Below, piece by piece: positions 1 to 7,178 of a DNA stretch of 11,728 bases. The DNA is taken from NCBI GenBank assembly GCA_945878965.1, contig CAMCUJ010000017.1:1-11728 (forward strand), given 5' to 3'. Within the stretch, counting starts at the first letter, position 1. Every line of letters begins with the position of its first letter. The stretch comes from an uncultured Clostridia bacterium. GTDB taxonomy: Bacteria; Bacillota; Clostridia; Monoglobales; Monoglobaceae. Below the pieces are notes generated by a model. The model saw only the letters and a program-made list of their open reading frames with translations. It had not been told where the DNA came from and searched no databases. The position numbers and the translations under genes were made by a program.

Positions 1-46
1 CCTTGCCCGGTCTTCCGTATCCTCCCAAACCAAAAAATCCTGACAT
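1..46 (-). CDS. Start of an unidentified protein, cut by the window edge
   Basis: The reverse strand from 46 down to 1 reads ATG followed by 14 sense codons giving MSGFFGLGGYGRPGK, and then runs off the window. A strong ribosome binding site (GGAGAGG, complementary to 55-61) lies about 8 bases upstream of the ATG, which is the main reason to believe in the gene. It begins 73 bases after the stop of the hydrolase gene and on the same strand, so it may be the next gene of the same transcript. Short aromatic and glycine-rich leaders of this kind occur at the front of some clostridial membrane proteins of the YesL/DUF624 type, but that is a guess from 15 residues and no function is assigned. Confidence 0.55.
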   Translation of the reverse strand, partial: MSGFFGLGGYGRPGK

Positions 47-119
47 AAATCTTTCCTCTCCTAAAATATACGTAAATTTTCACTCCGATTTTCAACAATC
101 GATAAAACCTCGTTAATAA

Positions 120-1019
120 TCAGCTCTCAAGCAGTTTTTTAATTTCACTTCGCATATATGAGGTTTCAAAATGACCGCAGTTACAAACGGTAAGACGGAA
201 ATTTTCCTCCGCTCCTTTAGCCTTATATACCGCACTAACCTCATTTCGTATTCTGTCCATTGCGGAAACAGGTGCCAAAGTATCGTATTTTCCGCTGAAG
301 TTATAATGAATTCTCGGTGCTATAAGTGAATTTACCTTTGCGGTTGAAAACTCCTTCATAAAATTCGGAACCGTATAGTAAAGATTATGACGGCCAAGCT
401 GATTGGTTTTTATAAGCTCTTCAAAATCAAACATTGAACAAATGCTTACACATCTTTTTACACGTACATCAAGAGCCGCCGTCCACTGCGATATCACACC
501 GCCCATAGATGCTCCGATAACCGTAAGCTTTGATAAATCCGTATCCTTTCTTGTTTCAAGATAATCTATAGCCCGCATATTATCAAACAGCATCATTCCA
601 AGAAGTATTTTACCGTATGAAATCATCTGCTTAAACGTTTCTCTTTCGCTTATTCCCCGCCGTTCTCCAAAGCACCACATATCAATGCAAAGCGCACTGT
701 AGCCTATTGAGGTTAAAAACTCGGCATAAGGTTCTTTGTAAATCCATTCAGCACCTTTAATAAGCTCATTCTTTCCAAGCTCATAAGCTCCGCCGTGAGC
801 ATGATTATATAAAACCACAGGATATACTCCGTCCTCCTTTGGTCTTACAAAATACGCCGGAACAGATTCCTCTCCGTTAAGCTCAAGTTCCAATACCTCA
901 AGTATGTATTTTCCCTTATCCAAAACCTCAAGAGTATTACATTTAATTTCTGTTTTTAACGGTAAATCTCCCAAAAGCTTATAAAGCTTATCTCTCATTA
1001 TTTCCTCGTTAAATTCCAT
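120..1019 (-). CDS. Alpha/beta-hydrolase, dienelactone hydrolase / acetyl-esterase-like
   Basis: This is a 299-residue soluble protein with no signal peptide, so it is probably cytoplasmic. It has the alpha/beta-hydrolase layout: a strand leading to YNHAHGG (about 71-77, likely the oxyanion-hole loop), the nucleophile elbow GASMGG with Ser171, a candidate acid at Asp246 in GKYDTLAP, and a candidate catalytic His283 in CGHFE. The size and the YFVRP.....PVVLYNH opening fit the dienelactone hydrolase and acetyl-xylan-esterase-like group, which cleaves ester bonds in small molecules or acylated sugars. The substrate cannot be read from the sequence. The ATG at 1019 is preceded by AGGAG at good spacing. 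It lies 24 bases downstream of the ComEA-like gene on the same strand and is probably co-transcribed, although it has no obvious functional link to the lipid and ribosome genes before it. The fold assignment is firm; the exact activity is not. Confidence 0.85.
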   Translation of the reverse strand: MEFNEEIMRDKLYKLLGDLPLKTEIKCNTLEVLDKGKYILEVLELELNGEESVPAYFVRPKEDGVYPVVLYNHAHGGAYELGKNELIKGAEWIYKEPYAEFLTSIGYSALCIDMWCFGERRGISERETFKQMISYGKILLGMMLFDNMRAIDYLETRKDTDLSKLTVIGASMGGVISQWTAALDVRVKRCVSICSMFDFEELIKTNQLGRHNLYYTVPNFMKEFSTAKVNSLIAPRIHYNFSGKYDTLAPVSAMDRIRNEVSAVYKAKGAEENFRLTVCNCGHFETSYMRSEIKKLLES

Positions 1020-1043
1020 AGTTTTCTCCTCATTAAGCCTGAC

Positions 1044-1571
1044 CTATTTATTATTTTCTCTTTCTTCCTTGTCCTTTATCCGTTTCACAAATCCCGCATA
1101 GCTTGAAATTCTGTTTCTGACATCTTCATCAATTTCCGATGCATAAATTTTATCTTTAATTTTCTCAAATGTCTTTTCGCCGATTCCGGAAACATTCATT
1201 AAATCCTCAGCATATAAAAATCCGCCGATTTCATAACGCATAATTACTATTTTCCGGGCAGTCGCCTCGCCTATACCCTTAAGCTGCATAAGTTTGTCAG
1301 TACCTGCCGTATTTATATCAATCTTATGATTTGTATCAATATTTTCTGAATTTTCGGGAGCGATATTATAGTTTTCGGCATTCTCCTCTTTGATTTCAAA
1401 CGAAAAGCTGTCCGAGCTTTCACTAACCGTACTTCTTCTTTCTTCGGAATAAGGCTTAATCGTGCCGTTTTCATAACCGGAGCAAATAATATAGCCCAAA
1501 ACAAAAATAAAAACACATAAAACCGCTCCGCCTATAACTTTGAGATTAATAAAATTTTTCTTATTATTCAT
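1044..1571 (-). CDS. Membrane-anchored ComEA-like helix-hairpin-helix protein
   Basis: The protein has 175 residues. Residues about 10-30 form one hydrophobic N-terminal segment, presumably a membrane anchor with the rest outside the cell. Residues about 31-82 are a Ser/Glu/Asn-rich linker. Residues about 83-145 hold a tandem helix-hairpin-helix domain: KIDINTAGTDKLMQLKGIGE, then a second hairpin around LMNVSGIGEKTFEKI. INTA followed by L..L.GIG is the signature of ComEA, the double-stranded DNA receptor used in natural transformation. A basic and acidic tail of about 30 residues follows the domain. ComEA is often encoded next to comEC, but here it sits between gpsA and a hydrolase with no other competence gene. 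Its ribosome binding site is weak and it starts 16 bases after the gpsA stop, so its translation may depend on gpsA. Cys30 in YIIC is not a proper lipobox. The domain is certain; a role in DNA uptake is inferred. Confidence 0.88.
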   Translation of the reverse strand: MNNKKNFINLKVIGGAVLCVFIFVLGYIICSGYENGTIKPYSEERRSTVSESSDSFSFEIKEENAENYNIAPENSENIDTNHKIDINTAGTDKLMQLKGIGEATARKIVIMRYEIGGFLYAEDLMNVSGIGEKTFEKIKDKIYASEIDEDVRNRISSYAGFVKRIKDKEERENNK

Positions 1572-1587
1572 ACTAATCTTATTTACT

Positions 1588-2601
1588 TTACGTCATTTCA
1601 AGAAATGCTTTTTCTGTTTCGTTTCGTTTCTTTCTGCCCATTAAATTTGAAACCGCATCCGATGGTGAAGCATTCTCAAATAAAATTTTATAAGCCTCAT
1701 TTACAATAGGCATTTCAACGCCGTACTTCTCGGACACAGCCCTAGCCGCCTTGCAGGTTTTAACGCCCACAACACCCATTTTAACCTCTGAAAGTGCTTC
1801 CTCAACGCTCTTTCCCTGACCGATTAAAATTCCTGCACGTCTGTTTCGTGAATGCATACTTGTACAGGTTACAATCAAATCGCCTATTCCCGAAAGACCG
1901 TTAAATGTATCACGGTCAGCACCCATAGCAACGCCAAGCCTTGACATTTCCACAATTCCCCTCGTTATAAGTGCCGCCTTGGTGTTATCTCCAAGACCCA
2001 AGCCGTCAAGTATACCGGCACAAAGCGCAATTACATTCTTAAGAGAACCGCCAAGCTCAACTCCGAGAACATCGGGATTTGTGTATACTCTGAAATTCGG
2101 ATTCATAACTGTGTTTTGTATAAATTCCGCAACCTCGGCATTCTCACACGCCACAACATTTGTAGTAGGTATTCCTCTTGAAACCTCCTCCGCATGGCTC
2201 GGTCCTGACATAACCGCTATCTCGCACTCGGGAAGCTCCTCTCTTAAAACCTGTGAAAGCGTAAGATAGGTATCCTCTTCAAGTCCCTTTGACATATTAA
2301 GAACAATCTGACCTTTTTTAACAGCTCCTTTAAGCTGCTTAGCCGTATTTCTCACTGCAAATGACGGAGTAATCAGAATAATTATATCTGCATCTGTACA
2401 ATCCTCAATCTTATGTGTATATTTAACACTGTCAGGAATTTTAACACCCGGCAAAAAAGCCTTATTTTCCTTATCATTTTTAAGGCGAATACTCTCATCC
2501 TCAAAAAATGACCAAAGCGTTAAATCGTGTCCGCAGTTTGCAAGCATAATGCAAACAGCCGTACCCCAACTTCCCGAACCTAAAACACTTACTTTACTCA
2601 T
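1588..2601 (-). CDS. gpsA: Glycerol-3-phosphate dehydrogenase [NAD(P)+]
   Basis: GpsA reduces dihydroxyacetone phosphate to sn-glycerol 3-phosphate in the cytoplasm, supplying the backbone for phospholipids. The 337-residue protein shows the N-terminal Rossmann motif LGSGSWGTA (about 7-15), SGPSHAEEV (132-140), the catalytic-lysine segment GGSLKN (Lys188), the substrate-binding stretch NTKAALITRG (206-215) and SGIGDLIVTCTS, all in family order and at the usual length. I place the start at the ATG ending at 2601. An AAAGG element lies about 10 bases before it, but only about one base before an in-frame ATG three codons upstream (2610), and the family normally begins directly with the nucleotide-binding strand. 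It follows plsY by about 60 bases on the same strand. GpsA makes the substrate that PlsY acylates, so the pair forms a metabolic unit. Confidence 0.97.
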   Translation of the reverse strand: MSKVSVLGSGSWGTAVCIMLANCGHDLTLWSFFEDESIRLKNDKENKAFLPGVKIPDSVKYTHKIEDCTDADIIILITPSFAVRNTAKQLKGAVKKGQIVLNMSKGLEEDTYLTLSQVLREELPECEIAVMSGPSHAEEVSRGIPTTNVVACENAEVAEFIQNTVMNPNFRVYTNPDVLGVELGGSLKNVIALCAGILDGLGLGDNTKAALITRGIVEMSRLGVAMGADRDTFNGLSGIGDLIVTCTSMHSRNRRAGILIGQGKSVEEALSEVKMGVVGVKTCKAARAVSEKYGVEMPIVNEAYKILFENASPSDAVSNLMGRKKRNETEKAFLEMT

Positions 2602-2663
2602 AGCAATCATACCTTTCTGCTATATTTTAAACATCAAACCACCAATATGTAAGCCTGTATTAA

Positions 2664-3284
2664 TCATTCCTTTTTCTGTCCAAGCCTATTCTCGGTTCCT
2701 TTAACAAGTCTTACTATATTTCCTCTGTGCATAATAATCGATAAAACCGCTAAAATAATCGCAAAGCAAATATAAAGCGGATCATCAGCCTTAAAAATAA
2801 ATGCAAAAACCGCAGTCAGAATTGCTCCCGTTAAGCTTCCCAAGGAAACGTATCTTGTAAATATAATTACAAGCATTGAAATTATAAATATGCAAAGTCC
2901 AATCTTCCAGTCGGCAAAAATAATAGCAACAAGTGAAACCAAAACACCCTTTCCGCCCTTGAATTTAAAGTATATAGGGAAATTATGTCCAAGCACCGCT
3001 CCGATTCCTGCAATATAAATTCCTTCCATATGTCCGTATAGCATAAAAAATCCAATCGTACACGCAATAATTGCCTTAAAGCAGTCACCAAGTACAACTA
3101 TAAGACCGCCTTTTTTGCCGAGCGTTCTTAAAGCATTTGTAGCGCCGGCATTGCCGCTTCCGTGTTCTCTTACATCAATTCCCGCCATAAGCTTTCCGGC
3201 AATAATTGATGTGTTTATACTTCCGATTAAATATGATATAATAAATATTCCAAGCACACAAATTAAAGTAGTTAAGTTTAGCAT
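2664..3284 (-). CDS. plsY: Acyl-phosphate:glycerol-3-phosphate acyltransferase
   Basis: PlsY transfers an acyl group from acyl phosphate to glycerol 3-phosphate, giving lysophosphatidic acid, the first membrane step of phospholipid synthesis in most Gram-positive bacteria. The 206-residue product is very hydrophobic, with about five predicted membrane segments, and carries the three family motifs: GSGNAGATN (42-50), GHNFPIYFKFKGGKGV (99-114) and MHRGNIVRLVKGTENRLG (185-202). The start is the ATG ending at 3284, because the sequence just before it, GGAGAGGAG, is an excellent ribosome binding site. An in-frame TTG at 3302 overlaps that site and would put the site inside the coding sequence, so I reject it. 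The gene is 45 bases downstream of der and is followed by gpsA, an order often seen in Firmicutes. Confidence 0.97.
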   Translation of the reverse strand: MLNLTTLICVLGIFIISYLIGSINTSIIAGKLMAGIDVREHGSGNAGATNALRTLGKKGGLIVVLGDCFKAIIACTIGFFMLYGHMEGIYIAGIGAVLGHNFPIYFKFKGGKGVLVSLVAIIFADWKIGLCIFIISMLVIIFTRYVSLGSLTGAILTAVFAFIFKADDPLYICFAIILAVLSIIMHRGNIVRLVKGTENRLGQKKE

Positions 3285-3329
3285 ATAATTTCTCCTCTCC
3301 AAAGATATACATTATAATATTAACAATTT

Positions 3330-4667
3330 TTATTTAAGACTCGAGTGTGAATTTTCACCCTTCTCACGGATAATGAATTTTATTGGTGTACCCTCAAACC
3401 CGAATTTCTCACGAAGCTGATTTTCAAGATAACGTACATAAGAATAATGAGCAAGCTCCGCACGATTTACAAACAACACAAATGTCGGAGGCTTAACTCC
3501 CGATTGAGTCGCATAGTAAATCTTAAGTCTTTTTCCCTTATCCGACGGAGGCTGAACCATTGCAATTGCCTCGTTGATAACATCGTTTAAAACACCTGTT
3601 GAAATTCGTTTTGTATTTTCCTCAAGAACAGAATCTATCATTTCAAATAAGCTTTCCGTTCTGAGTCCCGTTTTTGCGGAAATGAATACAGACGGCGCAT
3701 ACATCATAAAATTGAAAAATTCCTTTACACGATTTTTAAATTCCTTCATCGTGTTGGTTTCCTTTTCAACAATATCCCACTTATTTACAACTATAATACT
3801 TGCCTTGCCCTGTTCGTGAACGTAACCTGCAATCTTTGTGTCCTGCTCAGTCATTCCCTCTTTGCCGTCAATCATTATAAGACATACATCAGAGCGGTCA
3901 ACCGCAGTAAGCGCACGTACAACGCTGTAGCGCTCAACATTCTCGTTTATCTTTCCTCTCTTTCGCATACCGGCAGTATCTATAAGAACATATTTCTTGC
4001 CGTTTCTCTCTATCTCGCTGTCAATAGCGTCACGTGTAGTTCCGGCAATATTGCTTACAATAACACGATTTTCACCAAGCAGCATATTCGTAAGAGAGGA
4101 TTTTCCGGCATTGGGACGACCTACAATCGCAACCTTGATTGAATTGTCCTCCTCTTCCTCCTCACCTTCGGGAGGGAAATACGATACAACCTCATCAAGC
4201 AAATCTCCAAGTCCGATTCCGTGAATTGAAGACACAGGGAACGGGTCGCCAAGTCCAAGATTATAAAATTCGTACATCTCCATAGGCGGCTCACCCGGAG
4301 AATCCACCTTATTAGATGTAAGAATTATCGGTTTTCCGCTCTTTTGGAGCATTACCCCAACATCATTATCCGCCGCAGTAAGTCCGTCCTTTACATTAAC
4401 CATAAATAATATTACGTCTGCCATATCAATTGCAAGATTTGCCTGACTTCGCATCTGACTTAAAATCTCATCATCGGTATTAGGCTCAATTCCGCCTGTG
4501 TCTATAAGCGTAAATTCTCTGCCGTTCCATTCAGCGTCGGCATATATTCTGTCCCTTGTAATTCCGGGAGTATCCTCAACTATCGAAATTCTCTTTCCCA
4601 CAATTTTATTAAACAATGTCGATTTTCCGACATTAGGACGTCCGACAATTGCAACTATAGGTTTCAT
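3330..4667 (-). CDS. der: Ribosome-assembly GTPase Der (EngA)
   Basis: Der is an essential GTPase with two G domains in tandem that helps the 50S ribosomal subunit mature. The 445-residue protein has a first P-loop GRPNVGKS (9-16), switch GITRDR (35-40), DTGG (57-60) and NKVD (119-122). The second domain has GRPNAGKS (183-190), GTTRDA (209-214), DTAG (230-233) and NKWD (295-298). It ends in a KH-like domain closing with FGFEGTPIKFIIREK. An acidic linker of eight glutamates and aspartates (about 168-174) separates the two G domains. A GGAGG ribosome binding site precedes the ATG at 4667. Length, motif order and C-terminus are all ordinary for the family. It precedes plsY and gpsA on the same strand. 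Close der-gpsA linkage is known from Bacillus and many Clostridia. Confidence 0.98.
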   Translation of the reverse strand: MKPIVAIVGRPNVGKSTLFNKIVGKRISIVEDTPGITRDRIYADAEWNGREFTLIDTGGIEPNTDDEILSQMRSQANLAIDMADVILFMVNVKDGLTAADNDVGVMLQKSGKPIILTSNKVDSPGEPPMEMYEFYNLGLGDPFPVSSIHGIGLGDLLDEVVSYFPPEGEEEEEDNSIKVAIVGRPNAGKSSLTNMLLGENRVIVSNIAGTTRDAIDSEIERNGKKYVLIDTAGMRKRGKINENVERYSVVRALTAVDRSDVCLIMIDGKEGMTEQDTKIAGYVHEQGKASIIVVNKWDIVEKETNTMKEFKNRVKEFFNFMMYAPSVFISAKTGLRTESLFEMIDSVLEENTKRISTGVLNDVINEAIAMVQPPSDKGKRLKIYYATQSGVKPPTFVLFVNRAELAHYSYVRYLENQLREKFGFEGTPIKFIIREKGENSHSSLK

Positions 4668-4695
4668 CTGATTATTTCCTCCGTATCTGCCTTTT

Positions 4696-4721
4696 ATCTA
4701 TATCTATAATCTATATCTATA
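4696..4721. repeat. Two perfect tandem copies of a 13-bp unit
   Basis: The unit ATCTATATCTATA occurs twice without a gap, at 4696-4708 and 4709-4721, in the 65-base spacer between the radical SAM gene and der. Each unit also has internal ATCTAT periodicity. On the minus strand it lies about 29 bases upstream of the der start, just before the der ribosome binding site. It holds no stable hairpin. It may be a simple slippage product or an AT-rich spacer, and no function is assigned. Confidence 0.8.
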
Positions 4722-4732
4722 ATTTTTTTGTT

Positions 4733-5659
4733 TTATCTTTCCATAATTCGCTTATTCAGCTCCGAATTAATACAGTTTAATACCCTCTTTTTATCCGCTG
4801 ACCACTTTGGTGCAACCAAAAGCCTTTTCGGTGCATCGCCCGTAATTCTGTGAATTACGATTTCCTTTGGCAAAGCCTCAATGCACGAGCATAATATATC
4901 TATATATTCCTCCATCGTAAGAACCTCAAACTCACCCCGTAAATACATCTTTTCAAGCTCGGTTCCCTTAAGTACATGTAAAAGCTGAAGCTTAATTCCG
5001 TCCGCTCCGCTCTTTCCCACATACTTAACGGTTTCAAGCATCATCTGAGGAGTTTCGTGAGGAAGTCCGAGTATTACGTGAACCACTGTATTCACGCCGA
5101 TTTCCTTAAGGCTTTTAACCGCCTCGTCAAAGACCTCAAGCGGATAACCTCGCCTTATAAGTATTTCCGTAGCCTTATGAATTGTCTGAAGTCCAAGCTC
5201 CACAAACACAGGCTTAATTTCATTAAGCTCCTTTAAAAGCTTAAGAACATCACTCGGCAGGCAATCGGGTCTTGTTCCTATTGAAAGCCCTACAACAGAC
5301 GGCTCGCTGATTGCCGCAAAGAACAGCCTTCTTAAATAGCCGACATCTGCATAGGTATTGGTGTAGCTTTGAAAATACGCAATAAATTTATCGGTCTTTG
5401 TTTTTTTCCTAACTCTCAGCTTTGCCCTTTCAAGCTGAGTGTGTATATCACCGCAAAGCTTTTCGGCAAAATCACCGCTGCCGCCCTCGCTGCAAAATAT
5501 ACAGCCGCCGCTTCCTATGGTTCCGTCACGGTTAGGACAGGTCATTCCTCCGTCAAGTGCCAATTTATACACCTTTTCTCCGAATACTTCTTTAAAATAT
5601 GAATTAAGAGTTCTGTATTTCTCAGCCACAAAATCACCGTCCGTTTTAAACTCCGTCAA
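4733..5659 (-). CDS. Radical SAM protein of the YhcC / TIGR01212 family
   Basis: The protein has up to 308 residues. The iron-sulfur cluster motif is the wide form typical of this family, CPNRDGTIGSGGCIFC, with Cys41, Cys53 and Cys56, rather than the usual CxxxCxxC. It is followed by the radical SAM barrel segments AYFQSYTNTYAD (94-105), GLSIGTRPDCL (124-134), ELGLQTIHKATEILIRRGY and HVILGLPHETPQMM. The family resembles E. coli YhcC; its substrate is not established, so no reaction is named. The open frame can start at TTG 5659, which has no good ribosome binding site. A GTG at 5629 is preceded by GGACGGTGAT at workable spacing and would give a product beginning MAEKYRTLNSYFKEVFG, closer to where family members usually begin, so the start is uncertain by 10 codons. 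It follows the DUF512 gene by 33 bases and precedes der, all on one strand. Confidence 0.93.
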   Translation of the reverse strand: MTEFKTDGDFVAEKYRTLNSYFKEVFGEKVYKLALDGGMTCPNRDGTIGSGGCIFCSEGGSGDFAEKLCGDIHTQLERAKLRVRKKTKTDKFIAYFQSYTNTYADVGYLRRLFFAAISEPSVVGLSIGTRPDCLPSDVLKLLKELNEIKPVFVELGLQTIHKATEILIRRGYPLEVFDEAVKSLKEIGVNTVVHVILGLPHETPQMMLETVKYVGKSGADGIKLQLLHVLKGTELEKMYLRGEFEVLTMEEYIDILCSCIEALPKEIVIHRITGDAPKRLLVAPKWSADKKRVLNCINSELNKRIMER

Positions 5660-5692
5660 AACCGATTTTAGTATTACTTCAATCTAAAAATA

Positions 5693-6967
5693 TTATCTCA
5701 GTAAATTCTCAAGGAAAACATAGCCGTCGCTCGGAATAGCTGTAACTTTAACATTTAGCTGTTCCTCCACGTCACTGACTGTCATATCATCTAAAAATAC
5801 TTCCTCGCCATGCCTTAGCATAGAATCCGTAATCAATATTTCTTTGCCAAGCTCTTTATCCTTAAGCTGCATTATCAAATCTCCGCCGGTAATAAGTCCC
5901 GAAACGGTTATATTTTCACCGAAAAAGTTATTCTTAATTTTATATACGTGAATTTTATTTCCGTCAAGCTTGTCAACAAGTCCCTTTATAACATCATAAG
6001 CCGCATATCCGACAACAACGGCTTTCTCGGTTTTCGGAGTTCTGTTTTTGACCTCACCGAGTGCTTCATCAAATTCATAGATAAGCGACGCACAAAGACC
6101 CACTCCGTTTTCAATCTGAGGAAAGTCCTCGTATTCTTCATACTTTGGGAACTCCCTTTCGGCAAGAATATAAAATTCATCACTGAGATATACAAAATTA
6201 CTGCCTATATCCTCTCTGAATTTTGCCTGCCATTTTTCAACCAAGTCAATTACCGCACCGGCACTTTCCTTATCAAACATTCTGAGAGGATAAAGACCAT
6301 CTCTGTAATTCGACAATCCAACCGGTACAATAGATACGCTCTCTATGCTGTATGAAAGACTTCCTAAATCGGAAAGAGTTCTGTCAAGCTCTTTGCCGTC
6401 ATTTATATCCCTGCATAAGACTATCTGAGCGTTCATATTAAGTCCGCCCTCGGCAAAGCGTGTAAGCTGCTCCATAATCCTTCCGGCATTCTTATTTGTA
6501 AGCATTTTTTTCCTAAGCTCAGGATTTGTAGTATGAACCGATATATTAATTCTCGGTATATTATAGTCTATAATTCTTTGCAGCTCCTCGTCCTTAAGGT
6601 TAGTTAGCGTAACATAATTACCTTGAAGGAACGAAAGTCTGTAATCATCGTCTTTAAAATAACAGGTTTCACGCATATTCGGCGGAAGCTGGTCTATAAA
6701 GCAAAATATACATTTATTATAACAGGACTTAGGTTCATCTATTAAAAGTGTTTCAAACTCCACGCCAAGAGGCTCATAATCCGGATTTGCAATAAGCACG
6801 GTTCTGTCCTTAAGCTTTATCTCTACACGCTCACTTGCCGACATATACATATAATCAAGATAGTCCTTAACCTCGGTACCGTTTATCTCAAGAATAATAT
6901 CTCCGGGCTTAAGTCCTGCTCTAAAGCCAAGACTGCCTTTTATAACATTTATAATTTTTGCAGACAT
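5693..6967 (-). CDS. PDZ - radical SAM - DUF512 protein
   Basis: The protein has 424 residues. The N-terminus (about 1-60) is a PDZ-like domain, with GSLGFRAGLKPGDIILEINGTEV matching the PDZ carboxylate-binding loop and following strand. Next is a radical SAM core with the cluster motif CYNKCIFC (Cys82, Cys86, Cys89), then FIDQLPPNMR, DDDYRLSFLQGNYVTLTN and ISVHTTNPELR. The C-terminal half, from about residue 200, is the DUF512 region, including GVGLCASL, VVVGYAAYDVI, VSGLITGGDL and SMLRHGEEVFLDDMT. Members are widespread in Clostridia, commonly near der; their substrate is unknown. The ATG at 6967 has a purine-rich site, AAGGAAAGG, about 7 bases upstream, which supports the start. The repeat-filled spacer toward metG suggests it may begin a separate transcript, but I see no clear promoter. 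The family is firm and the function is unassigned. Confidence 0.95.
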   Translation of the reverse strand: MSAKIINVIKGSLGFRAGLKPGDIILEINGTEVKDYLDYMYMSASERVEIKLKDRTVLIANPDYEPLGVEFETLLIDEPKSCYNKCIFCFIDQLPPNMRETCYFKDDDYRLSFLQGNYVTLTNLKDEELQRIIDYNIPRINISVHTTNPELRKKMLTNKNAGRIMEQLTRFAEGGLNMNAQIVLCRDINDGKELDRTLSDLGSLSYSIESVSIVPVGLSNYRDGLYPLRMFDKESAGAVIDLVEKWQAKFREDIGSNFVYLSDEFYILAEREFPKYEEYEDFPQIENGVGLCASLIYEFDEALGEVKNRTPKTEKAVVVGYAAYDVIKGLVDKLDGNKIHVYKIKNNFFGENITVSGLITGGDLIMQLKDKELGKEILITDSMLRHGEEVFLDDMTVSDVEEQLNVKVTAIPSDGYVFLENLLR

Positions 6968-7016
6968 TTATAAGCCTTTCCTTTCATAATTTATGCTGTT
7001 TGAATAATGCTTCACA

Positions 7017-7100
7017 GGCGGATATGGAATCCGCCCCTACTGCCTTGCACCAACTAAAGCTTTACATTTTTGATTTGTAGGGGCGAACTGTGTTCGCCCG
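7017..7100. repeat. Inverted pair of GTAGGGGCG palindromic repeats (REP/MITE-like)
   Basis: Two hairpin units face each other. The left unit has stem GGCGGAT (7017-7023) and ATCCGCC (7029-7035) with a 5-base loop, ending in CCCCTAC (7034-7040). The right unit starts GTAGGGG (7077-7083) and has stem GGGCGAAC (7081-7088) and GTTCGCCC (7092-7099) with a 3-base loop. The outer flank, CCCCTAC against GTAGGGG, is a perfect inverted match across a 36-base centre, while the stems differ (GGAT versus GAAC) but each keeps its own base pairing. GC-rich units of this form stand out in the AT-rich genome. From memory, short GTAGGGGCG palindromes are scattered in many Firmicute genomes. It is non-coding, and no transposase is present. 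Confidence 0.75.
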
Positions 7101-7107
7101 TACGTAA

Positions 7108-7151
7108 ACCACAAATATATGTGGTAAACACGCAGCGACTGTCGCCGACAG
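7108..7151. repeat. Additional small palindromes in the metG downstream spacer
   Basis: Two more inverted repeats follow the GTAGGGGCG pair toward metG. ACCACA (7108-7113) pairs with TGTGGT (7120-7125) over a 6-base loop, and CTGTCG (7139-7144) and CGACAG (7146-7151) are mirror arms around one base, overlapping GCGAC/GTCGC at 7135-7145. Neither is followed by a T-run on the minus strand, so they are not ordinary intrinsic terminators for metG. They may be parts of the same repeat element. The whole 6968-7178 spacer contains no believable coding frame. Confidence 0.5.
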
Positions 7152-7178
7152 CCGAGCAAGGTGATGTACCTCAGGCAC

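Noticed and set aside
86..101. Terminator hairpin CGATT/AATCG between the hydrolase and the edge gene
   Set aside because: The stem is only five base pairs, AT-rich and without a T-run on the minus strand.
3285..3302. TTG start six codons upstream for plsY
   Set aside because: It overlaps the GGAGAGGAG ribosome binding site that serves the ATG at 3284.
7017..7100. CRISPR array
   Set aside because: There are only two units, they face opposite ways, their stems differ, and there is no regular spacer or cas gene.
7017..7100. Intrinsic terminator for metG
   Set aside because: The hairpins are GC-rich but neither is followed by a T-run on the minus strand. They may still slow transcription, but the standard pattern is absent.
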